A stretch of DNA of 64,000 nucleotides, from positions 2,167,415 to 2,231,414 of the forward strand of contig CAWKAA010000005.1 of the NCBI GenBank assembly GCA_963847515.1. The letters are read 5' to 3'. The notes below the pieces were generated by a model. That model worked only from the letters and a program-made list of their open reading frames with translations. It was not told the DNA's origin and did no database searches. Every line of letters begins with the position of its first letter. Position 1 is the first letter of the stretch. Below, in pieces: positions 1 to 8,314 of this stretch. A program made the translations under genes and the position numbers. The DNA is from QHXW01 sp963847515 (GTDB lineage Bacteria > Acidobacteriota > Terriglobia > Bryobacterales > Bryobacteraceae).

Positions 1-167
1 GCGTCGAGGCCTTCATGTTCCAGTTCGGAGCCCAGCGGATCGACGATTACCTTAACGGCCTTGAGCCCGCGCAATGTAGCGCGGTCCATGGAAGTATCGC
101 TCGGGAAGCACCCCCCGGCCATCAGGAGCAGGACGGCGAAGCAACGGCAGATTTTGCCAGGAAGCAT
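1..167 (-). CDS. Putative lipoprotein, N-terminal part only (runs off the left edge)
   Basis: The ATG lies 10 nt beyond the stop of the FG-GAP/UnbV gene, with a GAGAG ribosome-binding stretch overlapping the gap. The visible 55 codons start with basic residues and a hydrophobic run ending in the lipobox LLLMAGGC, so the product is probably lipid-anchored after signal peptidase II cleavage. The part after the Cys (SMDRATLRGLKAVKVIVDPL) resembles no family I can name. It is the last visible gene of the coupled chain that begins at 6264. Function unknown; the reading frame and lipobox are seen directly, the C-terminus lies outside the window. Confidence 0.72.
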   Translation of the reverse strand, partial: MLPGKICRCFAVLLLMAGGCFPSDTSMDRATLRGLKAVKVIVDPLGSELEHEGLD

Positions 168-177
168 ATCTCTCAGT

Positions 178-1812
178 CTACTGGCGCGGCTCACGGATCG
201 TCACGATCCGGTTCACGCCGGCGTTCTCCTCGACCTGGTGCGCGCCCCCGGGCCAGTCGATGGCAATCCGGTCGATCTTCGCTGCCGGGCCCAGCCCGAA
301 ATGCAGCCTGAGATCGTTCTGCGAAAGGTAGCTGCCGCCGCTGCGCACTTCATCCAACTGGGTGTGGCCGCCGGCGGTCAACCGGACGCGCGCGCCGATG
401 GCGCTGCGATTGGATATTGTACCTTCAAGTTTCAGAATCACCCAATTCCCGGAAGGCTTTCGGGCTGACTTCAAAAGCGACGGCGGCTCGTTCTGGTTGT
501 TGATCAGGACCTCGACCGAGCCATCGTTATCATAGTCGCCGAATGCCATGCCGCGCGCGGCATGGCGTTCGAGAATTCCCTCGCCGGCACGCACCGAAAT
601 GTCCGTAAACGTACCATTCCCGTTGTTGCGGTATAGGATGGCACGGTCTTTGTAGCGAATGTCGATCTTGAGTCGCTCCACTTCCGGGAAAACGTGGCCA
701 TTAGCGAGCAGGAGGTCTTTCCAGCCGTCGTTGTCAAAATCGAGGAACCCGCAGCCCCAGCCGACGAAGCGGGTGTTATGCGCCAGGCCAGCGGCAACGG
801 TTACGTCGTCGAATTCCGCGGCGCCACGGTTGCGGTAGAGTGTTTCGCGCTCGTCGGAAAAGTTGGAGCGAAAGATATCGGGCTTGCCATCGCCGTCGTA
901 GTCGGCGGAGGCGGCGCCCATCCCGGACATGGCCTTTCCATTCTCATCGAACGCCGCGCCGCGCAGCAGGGCTTCTTCGCTGAACGTGCCATTGCCGCGG
1001 TTGATATACAGCAGCGATGGCGTCTGATCGCAGGCGACGAAAATATCGGTGCGGCCGTCCTGATTGAAGTCTCCGGTGAGGACGCTCAGGCAATAGCTCT
1101 GATCGGGCTTGGAAATTCCCGAGGCATCCGACACGTCGGAGAAGGTTCCGTCGCCGTTATTGTGATAGAGGATATTGCGATCGAAGGGCAGGCCGCGCGG
1201 GCCGCAATTGACGGCGAGATCCCGGTACCAGCAGTAAGGATTCTCACCGGGTTTGGGCGTGCTGGCAAAGTCGAAATTCACATAGTTGGCCACAAAAATA
1301 TCCAGGCGGCCGTCGTTATCGTAATCGAGGAATGCGCAGCCGGTATTGTAGCGGACCCGGCTCTGATCGAGGTGCGCCTTCTTCGTGACGTTTTCGAAGC
1401 GGCGGCCGCCGATGTTGCGGTAGAGAGCCAAGCCGCCCCAGGAAGTGACCAGGAGATCAATGAAGCCGTCGTTATCGAAATCGCCCGCGCAAACACCTTG
1501 GCTCCAGCCGTCGCTCGTGAGCCCTGTTTCACCGGTGACGTCGGTAAAGTGGCCGTTTCCATCGTTGCGATAGAGGCGATTGGTGCCGCCTTTTCCCGAA
1601 AGCACGAAGATATCCAGTAGGCCGTCATTGTTGTAATCGATGAAAGCGGCGCCGCTGCCCGTGGTTTCGATGATATACTTCTTCGACTCAACGCCGCCGT
1701 TCGGAAAGGTCTGCACGAGTCCAGCCTGTCCGCCGATGTTGCGAAAATCCGGTAGTTGTGGAACGTGTGCGGCCACGGAAAGCGCAGCCAGCAGAATGGC
1801 GAGCCGGGTCAC
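178..1812 (-). CDS. FG-GAP/VCBS repeat protein with C-terminal ASPIC/UnbV domain (CRTAC1-like)
   Basis: The 544-residue product has a short signal peptide (about residues 1-15) and then at least seven calcium-loop repeats of the form D-x-[DN]-x-DG-x-x-D, for example near residues 60, 113, 166, 246, 304, 358 and 429. These are typical of an extracellular beta-propeller. The last about 90 residues (GAR-V-L---GG---Q--E---GGSYLSQ-D-RLHFGLG) match the ASPIC/UnbV domain. The start is GTG and overlaps the stop of the TPR gene as GTGA, so translation is coupled. Such proteins are common in Acidobacteriota beside TPR proteins. The likely role is extracellular carbohydrate or cell-surface binding, but no substrate can be read from the sequence. 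Confidence 0.93.
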   Translation of the reverse strand: MTRLAILLAALSVAAHVPQLPDFRNIGGQAGLVQTFPNGGVESKKYIIETTGSGAAFIDYNNDGLLDIFVLSGKGGTNRLYRNDGNGHFTDVTGETGLTSDGWSQGVCAGDFDNDGFIDLLVTSWGGLALYRNIGGRRFENVTKKAHLDQSRVRYNTGCAFLDYDNDGRLDIFVANYVNFDFASTPKPGENPYCWYRDLAVNCGPRGLPFDRNILYHNNGDGTFSDVSDASGISKPDQSYCLSVLTGDFNQDGRTDIFVACDQTPSLLYINRGNGTFSEEALLRGAAFDENGKAMSGMGAASADYDGDGKPDIFRSNFSDERETLYRNRGAAEFDDVTVAAGLAHNTRFVGWGCGFLDFDNDGWKDLLLANGHVFPEVERLKIDIRYKDRAILYRNNGNGTFTDISVRAGEGILERHAARGMAFGDYDNDGSVEVLINNQNEPPSLLKSARKPSGNWVILKLEGTISNRSAIGARVRLTAGGHTQLDEVRSGGSYLSQNDLRLHFGLGPAAKIDRIAIDWPGGAHQVEENAGVNRIVTIREPRQ

Positions 1813-2945
1813 TGGTTGGGTGCTTTTTCACCCAGCTTCTTCAGGAAGTCCGTGAACTCGCCGGAAGGCGGGCGCTTGAGTTTTTCCACCTCGGCCTTTT
1901 CGCGCTCGGCGTCCGCAGCGCGGCCTGCGTTGCGGTAGGAGAGCATCAGGTTGTAGTGCGCGGACTCATTGGCCGGTTGCAGCCGTACCGCGCGCTCGAG
2001 CAATGGAATGGCTTCGTCATAGCGCTTGGCGTCAGCGCGAATTTTGGCGACGGCGAGCAGGGCTTCGCCGAAGTCGGGTGACTGCGTGAGCGCGTGCTCA
2101 AAGTGCGGCGCGGCTTCATGCGGCTTGTTCTCCGACAACAGAATCTGGCCAATTTCGTATTCCGCCACGGCATCACTCGGGTTCAGTTGCAGCTCCGCCT
2201 CGAATTCCCTGCGCGCCGCCGACAGAGCGGCGGGCGAATGCGATTGCAGGATGAGCGCACGCCCAAGCCGGAAATGGAGATTGATGGCTGATGGATTCTT
2301 TTCGATGGCTTTCCGATATTCCGTGATGGCGTCCGCATACCTGCCTTGAATTTCGAAAATCTCCGCGGAAACCTGATTCACGCGATAGGAGGCGGGTGTC
2401 TTCTGAAACATCCGGAATACGACATCATTCCAAGCCTTCATGTGCAACCGGGCGGCTTGGTAGAGGACGTCGGCATCGGCAGGAAACTCGCGTTGCAGCG
2501 CGAGGACCACGGGTAAGGCCGCATCCATGCGGTCATGGGCGAGATGACATTGCACCAGCGCGAGGCCGGCCAGGCGGCGAAGGTCGGCATTCTGCTTGTT
2601 GGTGAAGGCGTCGTAGAGATCGTTGGAGGCGATGTCGCAACCGCCGGTGGCAGCGCGGGACAGAGCGAGGAAGGTGCGTGCGTGGGCGTCACCGGGCTTG
2701 TTTTTCAACGCCTGTTCCAGCGTGGATTTGGCGGCATCGTATTTGCCTTGGTGAAATTCTTCAATGCCTTTGGCGACGGGATCTTGAGCGAAGCCGGAGG
2801 TAACCAGCAACAGGAAAGCTGTCAACAGATTGGCGGGGGGGTAGCGGCGGAGAACCGCTTCCTCTGGTCGCGGCTCAGTAAACGCCGGCCGATACTGAGC
2901 CGTGACCAAAGGGAGCGGTTGTGATATGCCCCTAGTGGCCGGCAT
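1809..2945 (-). CDS. TPR-repeat protein, exported
   Basis: The 378-codon frame contains a hydrophobic signal segment around residues 41-53 (LLTAFLLLVTSGFAQ) followed by tetratricopeptide repeats (motifs such as PGDAHARTFLALSRA, AEYEIGQILLSENKPHEA and ALLAVAKIRADAKRYDEA). It probably acts as a periplasmic or outer-surface protein-protein scaffold for the co-translated FG-GAP/UnbV protein. The N-terminus is odd. The only good start lies inside the upstream gene, and residues about 9-36 are encoded by a 68-bp palindromic repeat (2853-2920), so the repeat probably landed at the original start region. The true start may be a non-ATG codon nearer the signal segment. Confidence 0.9.
   Translation of the reverse strand: MPATRGISQPLPLVTAQYRPAFTEPRPEEAVLRRYPPANLLTAFLLLVTSGFAQDPVAKGIEEFHQGKYDAAKSTLEQALKNKPGDAHARTFLALSRAATGGCDIASNDLYDAFTNKQNADLRRLAGLALVQCHLAHDRMDAALPVVLALQREFPADADVLYQAARLHMKAWNDVVFRMFQKTPASYRVNQVSAEIFEIQGRYADAITEYRKAIEKNPSAINLHFRLGRALILQSHSPAALSAARREFEAELQLNPSDAVAEYEIGQILLSENKPHEAAPHFEHALTQSPDFGEALLAVAKIRADAKRYDEAIPLLERAVRLQPANESAHYNLMLSYRNAGRAADAEREKAEVEKLKRPPSGEFTDFLKKLGEKAPNQ
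2853..2920. repeat. Large palindromic repeat, copy 1
   Basis: Two 28-nt arms (2853-2880 and 2893-2920) are inverted copies with 25 of 28 positions complementary, around a 12-nt centre. One arm reads gagccgtgaccaaagggagc. The element sits at the junction between the 78-codon gene and the TPR gene and is read through as coding sequence. A second, more decayed copy lies at 16048-16127. I recall similar palindromes scattered in Solibacter-type genomes, but this is unverified memory. Confidence 0.75.
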
Positions 2946-3168
2946 CGTCTAAGGCCAGGTCGAGGTTGCTGAAGCGGTGGCGCATCTTGCCATCGAACAG
3001 CCGGAAGCTGACGAGCGGCGGGGCGCCCGGAGCCATCTTCAGCGGAGGCGCGAGACGTTCAGAAGGTGAAACGGCAATCTCGAGCACGCGGCCGGATTCC
3101 GCCACGAGCCTGGTTAAGCGCTCCACCTCTCCGGTTGCCAGCAGCGCCACAAGCAATAGAGGCATCAT
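2932..3168 (-). CDS. Small exported hypothetical protein (78 aa)
   Basis: Two ATG codons open a short protein with a hydrophobic start (MMPLLLVALLATGEVE) and then a compact region with no family I recognise. The start overlaps the stop of the 420-codon gene as ATGA, and its own end overlaps the annotated TPR start by 14 nt, so it is clearly part of the coupled chain. The length suits a small periplasmic accessory protein. Function unknown. Confidence 0.68.
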   Translation of the reverse strand: MMPLLLVALLATGEVERLTRLVAESGRVLEIAVSPSERLAPPLKMAPGAPPLVSFRLFDGKMRHRFSNLDLALDDAGH

Positions 3169-4427
3169 AAATTCATCCAGTCTTTCATGGTACCGAACAC
3201 TTGCGGCAGCTTGACCGGTGGCGCAGCGGTGAGCAGGGGGAAATCGGGCGGCGCGATGGCGAGCATCTCATCCATACCCTCGCCGACGAACAAGTACGCC
3301 GTGTTGTGCCGGTACTCGGCATACTTCTCGCACTCCTGCCAGATGTACTGATCGAAGATCTCGAGATCCACGTAAGTGCCGAGCGTATCCATCTGGGTCG
3401 GGATGGGATTCGAGATGTCCTGGTCGGTATATATCAAAAGGCTGGTGAACGGTTTGATCTTGTTGCGGATTCCGAACGAGGCGACCGTCAACGAAGGGCG
3501 CGCGCGCCGCACGGCTTGCACGGTGCTCCACTCCACGAAGGTGTTGTTGATCAGCAGCGTCCCATTGCCGCTGAGTAAAGTCGCCCGAGTGAATTCGGCA
3601 AGCACGGGGTCGCGGCTCATGTCGCCTTCGGAAGGGCGAATTTTGAGCTCCTTCAGCTTCGCCAGCAACTGGCGCGGGCCGCGCACGTCCTGTGTCTTGA
3701 GGATATGCGTGACCTCGTTCGTGAGCCGGGCGCGATACTCACGCAGCTTATCGTAACTGAGCGCAATCAATCCGCCGGGATGTCCCAAACCACGCAACCC
3801 GCCGCCCGCTTCGATGGACCAGGCCGCGTAGGGCTCTTTCGCCAGCGCGTATCTGGCGCTGATGGAGTGCGCGGCTTCTTTACGCGCGGCGCCCGTCAGC
3901 AGTAGGGGCAGATAATCGGCAACGTCCTCGGGCGGGTCGAGCGGAATGCGCTTACCATGCTGGCGGATTCGCTGCCACATGCGATCTGGGCCCACTGGAA
4001 GCTCGGCCGGCGCGATCACGACAACCAGGCGGGTATGGCCCTTGCGCGCGATTTCTTCTTCGAGGATTGGATCGAGCCGCGCGAAAATATCCGATACGGT
4101 CTTGCGCCACTCCGGGTAATGCGCCGAGCGGTTGAGAAAATCCACTTGATCGAGGGTGAAATGCCGCCGGGGCCAGGTTTTCTCACTCACGCCCATGACC
4201 TGCTCGATGCGGCGCAGAGGCTCAAACAAATTCTCGACCAGCGCGGGATCGGACCGGTCGATGAGCGCAAACAACCGCTCGTGATAACTACGCTCGGCGG
4301 GGAACAGCGTATCCCAGTCCTGGATTTGTTCGAAGAAGAATGTCGAGAAAGTAGGAGGCAGCCGGCCGAACAGGCCTTTATCCACCAGCGCCTGCAGAGC
4401 GGGAGACAGCTTGGACTCGCCGGCCAT
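3165..4427 (-). CDS. Conserved-looking hypothetical protein (420 aa)
   Basis: The 420-residue product has no signal peptide or membrane segment. It begins MAGESKLSPALQALVDKGLF and contains a helical first half and a mixed second half with segments such as RLVVVIAPAELPVGPDRMW and GNGTLLINNTFVEWSTVQA. I recognise no catalytic motif. It is coupled at both ends: its ATG shares one base with the stop of the phosphatase-superfamily gene (TGATG), and its stop overlaps the next start. The fixed pairing suggests it works with that Tat-exported protein, although it looks cytoplasmic. Function unknown. Confidence 0.85.
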   Translation of the reverse strand: MAGESKLSPALQALVDKGLFGRLPPTFSTFFFEQIQDWDTLFPAERSYHERLFALIDRSDPALVENLFEPLRRIEQVMGVSEKTWPRRHFTLDQVDFLNRSAHYPEWRKTVSDIFARLDPILEEEIARKGHTRLVVVIAPAELPVGPDRMWQRIRQHGKRIPLDPPEDVADYLPLLLTGAARKEAAHSISARYALAKEPYAAWSIEAGGGLRGLGHPGGLIALSYDKLREYRARLTNEVTHILKTQDVRGPRQLLAKLKELKIRPSEGDMSRDPVLAEFTRATLLSGNGTLLINNTFVEWSTVQAVRRARPSLTVASFGIRNKIKPFTSLLIYTDQDISNPIPTQMDTLGTYVDLEIFDQYIWQECEKYAEYRHNTAYLFVGEGMDEMLAIAPPDFPLLTAAPPVKLPQVFGTMKDWMNL

Positions 4428-5584
4428 CAGGCCAGGATCTCTCGGATGGGGCGGCCTGTGATTTCGCCCGCCTTGAAGCCGAGCAGCTCGGCTGTAGTGG
4501 CAGCCAGATCGACGTGGAAAACCGGGCGCTCGATTTCACCGGACGTGGCGCCAGCGCCCATAGCGAGCATCCACATATTCCGGCAAGACGGGTCACCGCT
4601 GCGATGGTTGAGAAAGCCGTTGGCTGTGTTGACGTCGCCGTCGCGGCCGAGTTCGGGAAGAACCAGCATGGTGGTGCGGTCCTTGTAACTTGGATTGGAT
4701 TGGATCTCGTCCCAGAGCATTCCGGTGAGGCGGTCGGTTTTTGTGATCGCCTGGAGATAGAGCGAGTACGAACCCCAGTGGGCCACATCCATGTCCCAGA
4801 AATTGACCAGCATCAGGCGCGGCGAAAACTCGCGCATGACTTCGCGCGCGATGAAGAACGTCAGCTCGTCACCGGACGACGGCGCTTCCGGACCGTTGAT
4901 GTATTCGACCAGCGCGTGCGTAAGTGTGTCGCGCACGGTGCGGTCTAGCTGGCCGCCGGCTTTGAAAATGGTCCAGCCCACGCCTTCGTAGCCCTCGCTG
5001 AGAATGGTTTCCAGATGTTGCAATACGTTTTCGCGATTGGCCACGCCGGCGCCCGTATTTTTCTTGATTACTCCCTCCACGGCTTCGAGCAGAAGCTGTT
5101 TCGGTAGAACGACATTGGCGCCGTAGGGCTGGCCCAGGCTGCGATCGGCGCCCGAGCCGATCAGCGAGAAGCTCTTGTTGGTGGCGATAGCCCACGCGTC
5201 CACGGGGCCTGCGCCCGTCTGTTTGCGATAGTACTCGAAGATGGTGGGCGTCGCGGGCGGCTGAAATCCGAAATCATCCACGCGCTGCCAGTTGCCGGTG
5301 AGAATGCTGCCGGTTGAATTGTAGTGCGAGAGCACACCGGCGTTGGTGCAACTCTTGAAGAACAGGCCTTGCGGCTTCATTTCAACGAGCCGCGGAATGT
5401 TGCGCACCCCCTCGGGCGCGAAGGTTTCGGAATAGCGCACGCCGCCGCCGAAGGTGACAATGATGACCTTGCGGGCCAGTTGCGACCGCTTGGATGCGGC
5501 GGCCCACAGGCGTTTGGGCAAAATTCGAGGAGCGATGGAGAGGCCCGCGAGCTGTAGGAAGCGGCGCTTGGTGAGTGCGAGCAT
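4427..5584 (-). CDS. Tat-exported alkaline-phosphatase/sulfatase-superfamily protein
   Basis: The start was placed at the internal ATG at 5584 because it gives MLALTKRRFLQLAGLSIAPR, a twin-arginine-type signal, and forms a TGATG junction with the upstream stop. The longer frame adds 40 unlikely residues. The 385-residue body has phosphatase-superfamily elements: VIIVTFGGGVR near the N-terminus, a sulfatase-like SHYNSTGSILTGNWQ, LVNFWDMDVAHWGSY in the middle, and TTMLVLPELGRDGDVN with GFLNHRSGDPSCRNMWM near the end. These resemble the metal-ligand loops of DUF1501/sulfatase-like proteins. Substrate unknown. It sits between a molybdopterin oxidoreductase and an unknown protein in the coupled chain. 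Confidence 0.85.
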   Translation of the reverse strand: MLALTKRRFLQLAGLSIAPRILPKRLWAAASKRSQLARKVIIVTFGGGVRYSETFAPEGVRNIPRLVEMKPQGLFFKSCTNAGVLSHYNSTGSILTGNWQRVDDFGFQPPATPTIFEYYRKQTGAGPVDAWAIATNKSFSLIGSGADRSLGQPYGANVVLPKQLLLEAVEGVIKKNTGAGVANRENVLQHLETILSEGYEGVGWTIFKAGGQLDRTVRDTLTHALVEYINGPEAPSSGDELTFFIAREVMREFSPRLMLVNFWDMDVAHWGSYSLYLQAITKTDRLTGMLWDEIQSNPSYKDRTTMLVLPELGRDGDVNTANGFLNHRSGDPSCRNMWMLAMGAGATSGEIERPVFHVDLAATTAELLGFKAGEITGRPIREILA

Positions 5585-6264
5585 CAATACTCCGTGATCT
5601 CGCCGCCAGCGATTTTCTTGCGGACCTTCCCGCCCAGATCGAGCGGATGATCGTAGCCCGCCTGAATATCGCCGGTGGCCGAATAATAAGGACCGATGTC
5701 GCATGCCATGCTGCCCTTGCCTTCGGCGACGAAATGAATGGCGGTGATCAGCTTAGCCGATTTGTAGCCGTAGCGCGCGGGATCGATGAGACGCAAGGGG
5801 GCGCCGTGTTTATCCGCCAGCGGCTGGGCCGCCATATCGAGCGCCAGCAGAACGCGCGCGGAAAGCAGATCGCGAATGGCGAAGTACTCGTACCATTTGT
5901 CAGCGCAGTCGAAGCGCACGGCTTTGGCGGTGGCTTTGGGCTTCACGATGTCGAGCAGCTCATGAAAACGGAAGCCGCCCCAGGTGGTGCGCGCGGACCA
6001 GCATTGCACGCACTTCATCCGTGAGCTCTGCTCCTGGTGCGGCAGCTTTCGAAGATCCGCGACCGAGAGTGCGGTTGGTTTTTCCACGAGGCCGGAGACG
6101 CTCAGCCGCCAGGATTTTTGGTCGATGGGCGGTACCGGGTTGTACCACATGAGCCGGAAACCGTTCTCATCCGGTTGATCGCTGGGCAGGAGGACGTTGG
6201 TCTCCGCGGCGCGAACTGCGGCAGGACTGGCGGCCGCTGCGAGAAGGAATCTGCGGCGATTCAT
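5584..6264 (-). CDS. Molybdopterin-dependent oxidoreductase, sulfite-oxidase/MsrP fold
   Basis: The 226-residue protein begins with a Tat signal (MNRRRFLLAAAASPAAVRAA). The core carries the SUOX-type molybdopterin signature RMKCVQCWS-ARTTWGGFRF; Cys85 is the expected molybdenum thiolate ligand. Further hallmarks are GAPLRLIDPARYGYKSAKLI and a C-terminal CDIGPYYSATGDIQAGYDHP. The size is close to other small periplasmic members such as MsrP. It probably performs an oxygen-atom transfer in the periplasm, with unknown substrate. It heads the coupled chain. A TAAAAT hexamer 23 nt and an AGG 6-8 nt before the ATG suit a promoter and a ribosome-binding site. The second Cys, in a position that is often Gly, is a small oddity. 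Confidence 0.9.
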   Translation of the reverse strand: MNRRRFLLAAAASPAAVRAAETNVLLPSDQPDENGFRLMWYNPVPPIDQKSWRLSVSGLVEKPTALSVADLRKLPHQEQSSRMKCVQCWSARTTWGGFRFHELLDIVKPKATAKAVRFDCADKWYEYFAIRDLLSARVLLALDMAAQPLADKHGAPLRLIDPARYGYKSAKLITAIHFVAEGKGSMACDIGPYYSATGDIQAGYDHPLDLGGKVRKKIAGGEITEY

Positions 6265-6370
6265 GGGAAACCTGAGTGGTACTGGCTATTTTACACCGGT
6301 TGGAGCAATATCACCGCAAAGGCGCAGCGCAGAGGCGCTGCGCTGAGAGCGAAGAAGAAGTGGGCCGCGT

Positions 6371-6376
6371 TACAAT
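6371..6376 (+). promoter_or_regulatory. -10-like TACAAT, 10 nt before the ATG
   Basis: TACAAT lies just ahead of the 6387 ATG and there is no purine-rich ribosome-binding site between them, so the transcript is likely leaderless or nearly so. No clear -35 hexamer is visible. Confidence 0.45.
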
Positions 6377-6386
6377 ATAGATTCAT

Positions 6387-6806
6387 ATGGCTGCAAAAGA
6401 GAAACCGGCCAAGGAGCCGATGCCGCCGCTTAATGTGTGGCTGGCGCCTGTCGCGGTGGGCTGGCTGATTCCGGGTGGCGGGCATTATCTGTTGAAGCGC
6501 ACGGGCCGCGCCGTGCTGCTGACGGTGTCGGTCATGAGCATGTTCGTGCTGGGCCTGCTGATGCGTGGGGCGATGTTCAAGCCGCAATCGGGCGACATCT
6601 TGACCATCCTGATCAACTGGGGCGGATTTGTGGGCGACATTGCTTCCGGCATTCCGTACTTGCTGACGTCTTGGCTGGGGTACGCGCAGCCGGACATGCC
6701 CGGCGCAGTTCATGACTATGGAACCAAGTTCCTGGTCACCGCCGGGCTGCTGAACGTGTTGGCGATGGTGGACGCGTACGAAATCGCGGGCGGGAAGAAA
6801 AGCTGA
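6387..6806 (+). CDS. Small multi-pass membrane protein, DUF6677-like
   Basis: The 139-residue protein has a charged N-terminus (MAAKEKPAKEPMPPLNVWLA) followed by a glycine-rich turn (GWLIPGGGHYLLKR) and about three hydrophobic segments, ending in LVTAGLLNVLAMVDAYEIAG. The pattern GWLIPGxGHxxLxRxxR and the NxLAxxDAYE end resemble the acidobacterial DUF6677 family as I remember it. It overlaps by one base (TGATG) with the next small membrane-protein gene, so the pair is co-translated. Function unknown. Confidence 0.85.
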   Translation: MAAKEKPAKEPMPPLNVWLAPVAVGWLIPGGGHYLLKRTGRAVLLTVSVMSMFVLGLLMRGAMFKPQSGDILTILINWGGFVGDIASGIPYLLTSWLGYAQPDMPGAVHDYGTKFLVTAGLLNVLAMVDAYEIAGGKKS

Positions 6807-6991
6807 TGCCGAAAATGAACCTCTCGCACTTCGAAGCATCCTTCCTGTTTGCGCTATTCACATCGGTAGTGTTGGGAGTGGTGAGCAAACGCACTGACCG
6901 CGAGCGGCTGCGGTACGGTCTCTACGTCTTCGGCTGCTTCTTCGCCGCGTTATTCGGCATCGGCTGGTTGATGTATTTCGGCCACGGATAG
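6806..6991 (+). CDS. Small membrane protein (61 aa)
   Basis: The 61-residue product has two hydrophobic segments (FLFALFTSVVLGVVSKRT and YVFGCFFAALFGIGWLMYF) separated by a basic loop (KRTDRERLRYG), so both ends probably lie on the same side of the membrane. The start shares one base with the stop of the preceding DUF6677-like gene, indicating a two-gene operon. Its stop overlaps a perfect 12-bp palindrome (6990-7001) shared with the stop of the convergent amidohydrolase gene. Function unknown. Confidence 0.8.
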   Translation: MPKMNLSHFEASFLFALFTSVVLGVVSKRTDRERLRYGLYVFGCFFAALFGIGWLMYFGHG

Positions 6992-7000
6992 ACTGCAGTC

Positions 7001-8314
7001 TCACTGCGCGATCTTCACTGCCGGCCTGATTTCGTTCTTGACCACCTCACCGTTTTTCATGACGAACTTCACGTCCTCGAGCTGGGAGATGTCAGCCAGC
7101 GGATCTCTGTCGACGGCGATGAGGTCCGCGAAGGAGCCCGGCTCGAGTGTTCCGACGGTGTGCGCCCAACCCAACAGCTCAGCGGCGTTGACTGTGGCGG
7201 TCTGAATGGCCTCGATCGGCGTCATGCTGAGCTTCACCATTAACGTTAACTGCCTGGCGTTTTCGCCGTGCGGATAGACTCCGCCGTCTGTGCCGAACGC
7301 CATTCTTGCGCCGGCTTTGTAAGCGCGCTGGAAGTTTTCGCGCTGCAGGACGCCGATCTGGCGTTCCTTTTCGATGGACTCGGGCAGCATGCCGGCTTGC
7401 AACCCCTGGTGCATGATGAAGTCGTCGTTGTAGATATCGAACACCAGGAAAGTGCCGGCCTTTTTGGCGAGCGCTATGCCCTCATCGTCGATGAGGCTGC
7501 AATGCTCGACCGAGTCGATGCCCGCCCGGATGCTGTCTTTGATGGATTGCGTACCGTGCGCGTGCGCTGCAACTTTCCGGCCGAGTTTGTGGGCTTCGTC
7601 GACGATAGCTTGAATTTCTTCGGGCGTGTATTGAGGCGCGCCGGCCTGATCGCCCTTTGAGAGGACACCGCCAGAAGCGCAGATCTTGACCACGTCGGCA
7701 CCGTACTTGATTACCTCGCGCACTTTGGCGCGAGCAGCCCACGGGCCGTCGGCCACGCCTTCGCGCGTGCCGTGATACTCGGGCGCCAGCAGGTTGTTGT
7801 CGCAATGGCCGCCGGTGATGCCTAGCGGAGGACCCGATGCCAGGATGCGCGGTCCCGGCACGTCGCCGGCGATGATGCCGTCGCGCAGGGCGATATCGCT
7901 GTAGCCAGCTGCGCCCAGGTTGCGGACGGTGGTGAATCCGGCTTCGAGCGTGACGCGGGCGTTCCTAACGCCTTTTACGGTCCTGCGCGGCACGGAGATG
8001 CCCAGGGATTTGTAACCGGAATCGTAGGGATCGGAGGTTAGATGATCGTGCACGTCGATCAGGCCAGGCAAGCACGTGGCGCGGGTCAGGTCGAGAGCGG
8101 TCTCACTGTGCAGCATCCGCACGCGCGAGGCCGCGCCCGCTTCGCGAACCTTTCCATCCTCGATAAGCAGCATGGCATCGCTGATGCCGTGGCCCGTGCG
8201 CACGTCCAGTAGGGTTCCGCAATGCACCGCCGCATACACGTGAGGAGCATCCGCGGCGGCCAGCGGCAATGCGGCAAGGATGCACGCGGCGAGCCACGGT
8301 TTCGAGATTTGCAT
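7001..8314 (-). CDS. Exported metal-dependent amidohydrolase (imidazolonepropionase/Xaa-Pro dipeptidase-like)
   Basis: The 437-residue protein has a signal peptide (MQISKPWLAACILAALPLAAA) and a complete amidohydrolase fold. The metal motif is GLIDVHDH, the Lys segment is DVVKICASGG, the His motifs are KVAAHAHG and DSVEHC, and the catalytic Asp lies in AFGTDGG. The C-terminal composite domain has LEPGSFADLIAVDRDPL. Family members hydrolyse cyclic amides or dipeptides. The signal peptide places this one in the periplasm. A TACAAT hexamer 7 nt before the ATG and the lack of a ribosome-binding site suggest a leaderless message. Substrate not determinable. Confidence 0.93.
   Translation of the reverse strand: MQISKPWLAACILAALPLAAADAPHVYAAVHCGTLLDVRTGHGISDAMLLIEDGKVREAGAASRVRMLHSETALDLTRATCLPGLIDVHDHLTSDPYDSGYKSLGISVPRRTVKGVRNARVTLEAGFTTVRNLGAAGYSDIALRDGIIAGDVPGPRILASGPPLGITGGHCDNNLLAPEYHGTREGVADGPWAARAKVREVIKYGADVVKICASGGVLSKGDQAGAPQYTPEEIQAIVDEAHKLGRKVAAHAHGTQSIKDSIRAGIDSVEHCSLIDDEGIALAKKAGTFLVFDIYNDDFIMHQGLQAGMLPESIEKERQIGVLQRENFQRAYKAGARMAFGTDGGVYPHGENARQLTLMVKLSMTPIEAIQTATVNAAELLGWAHTVGTLEPGSFADLIAVDRDPLADISQLEDVKFVMKNGEVVKNEIRPAVKIAQ

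Noticed and set aside
694..1620. 308-codon plus-strand frame
   Set aside because: Antisense shadow of the FG-GAP/UnbV gene; low-complexity Ile/Val/Ala product without motifs.
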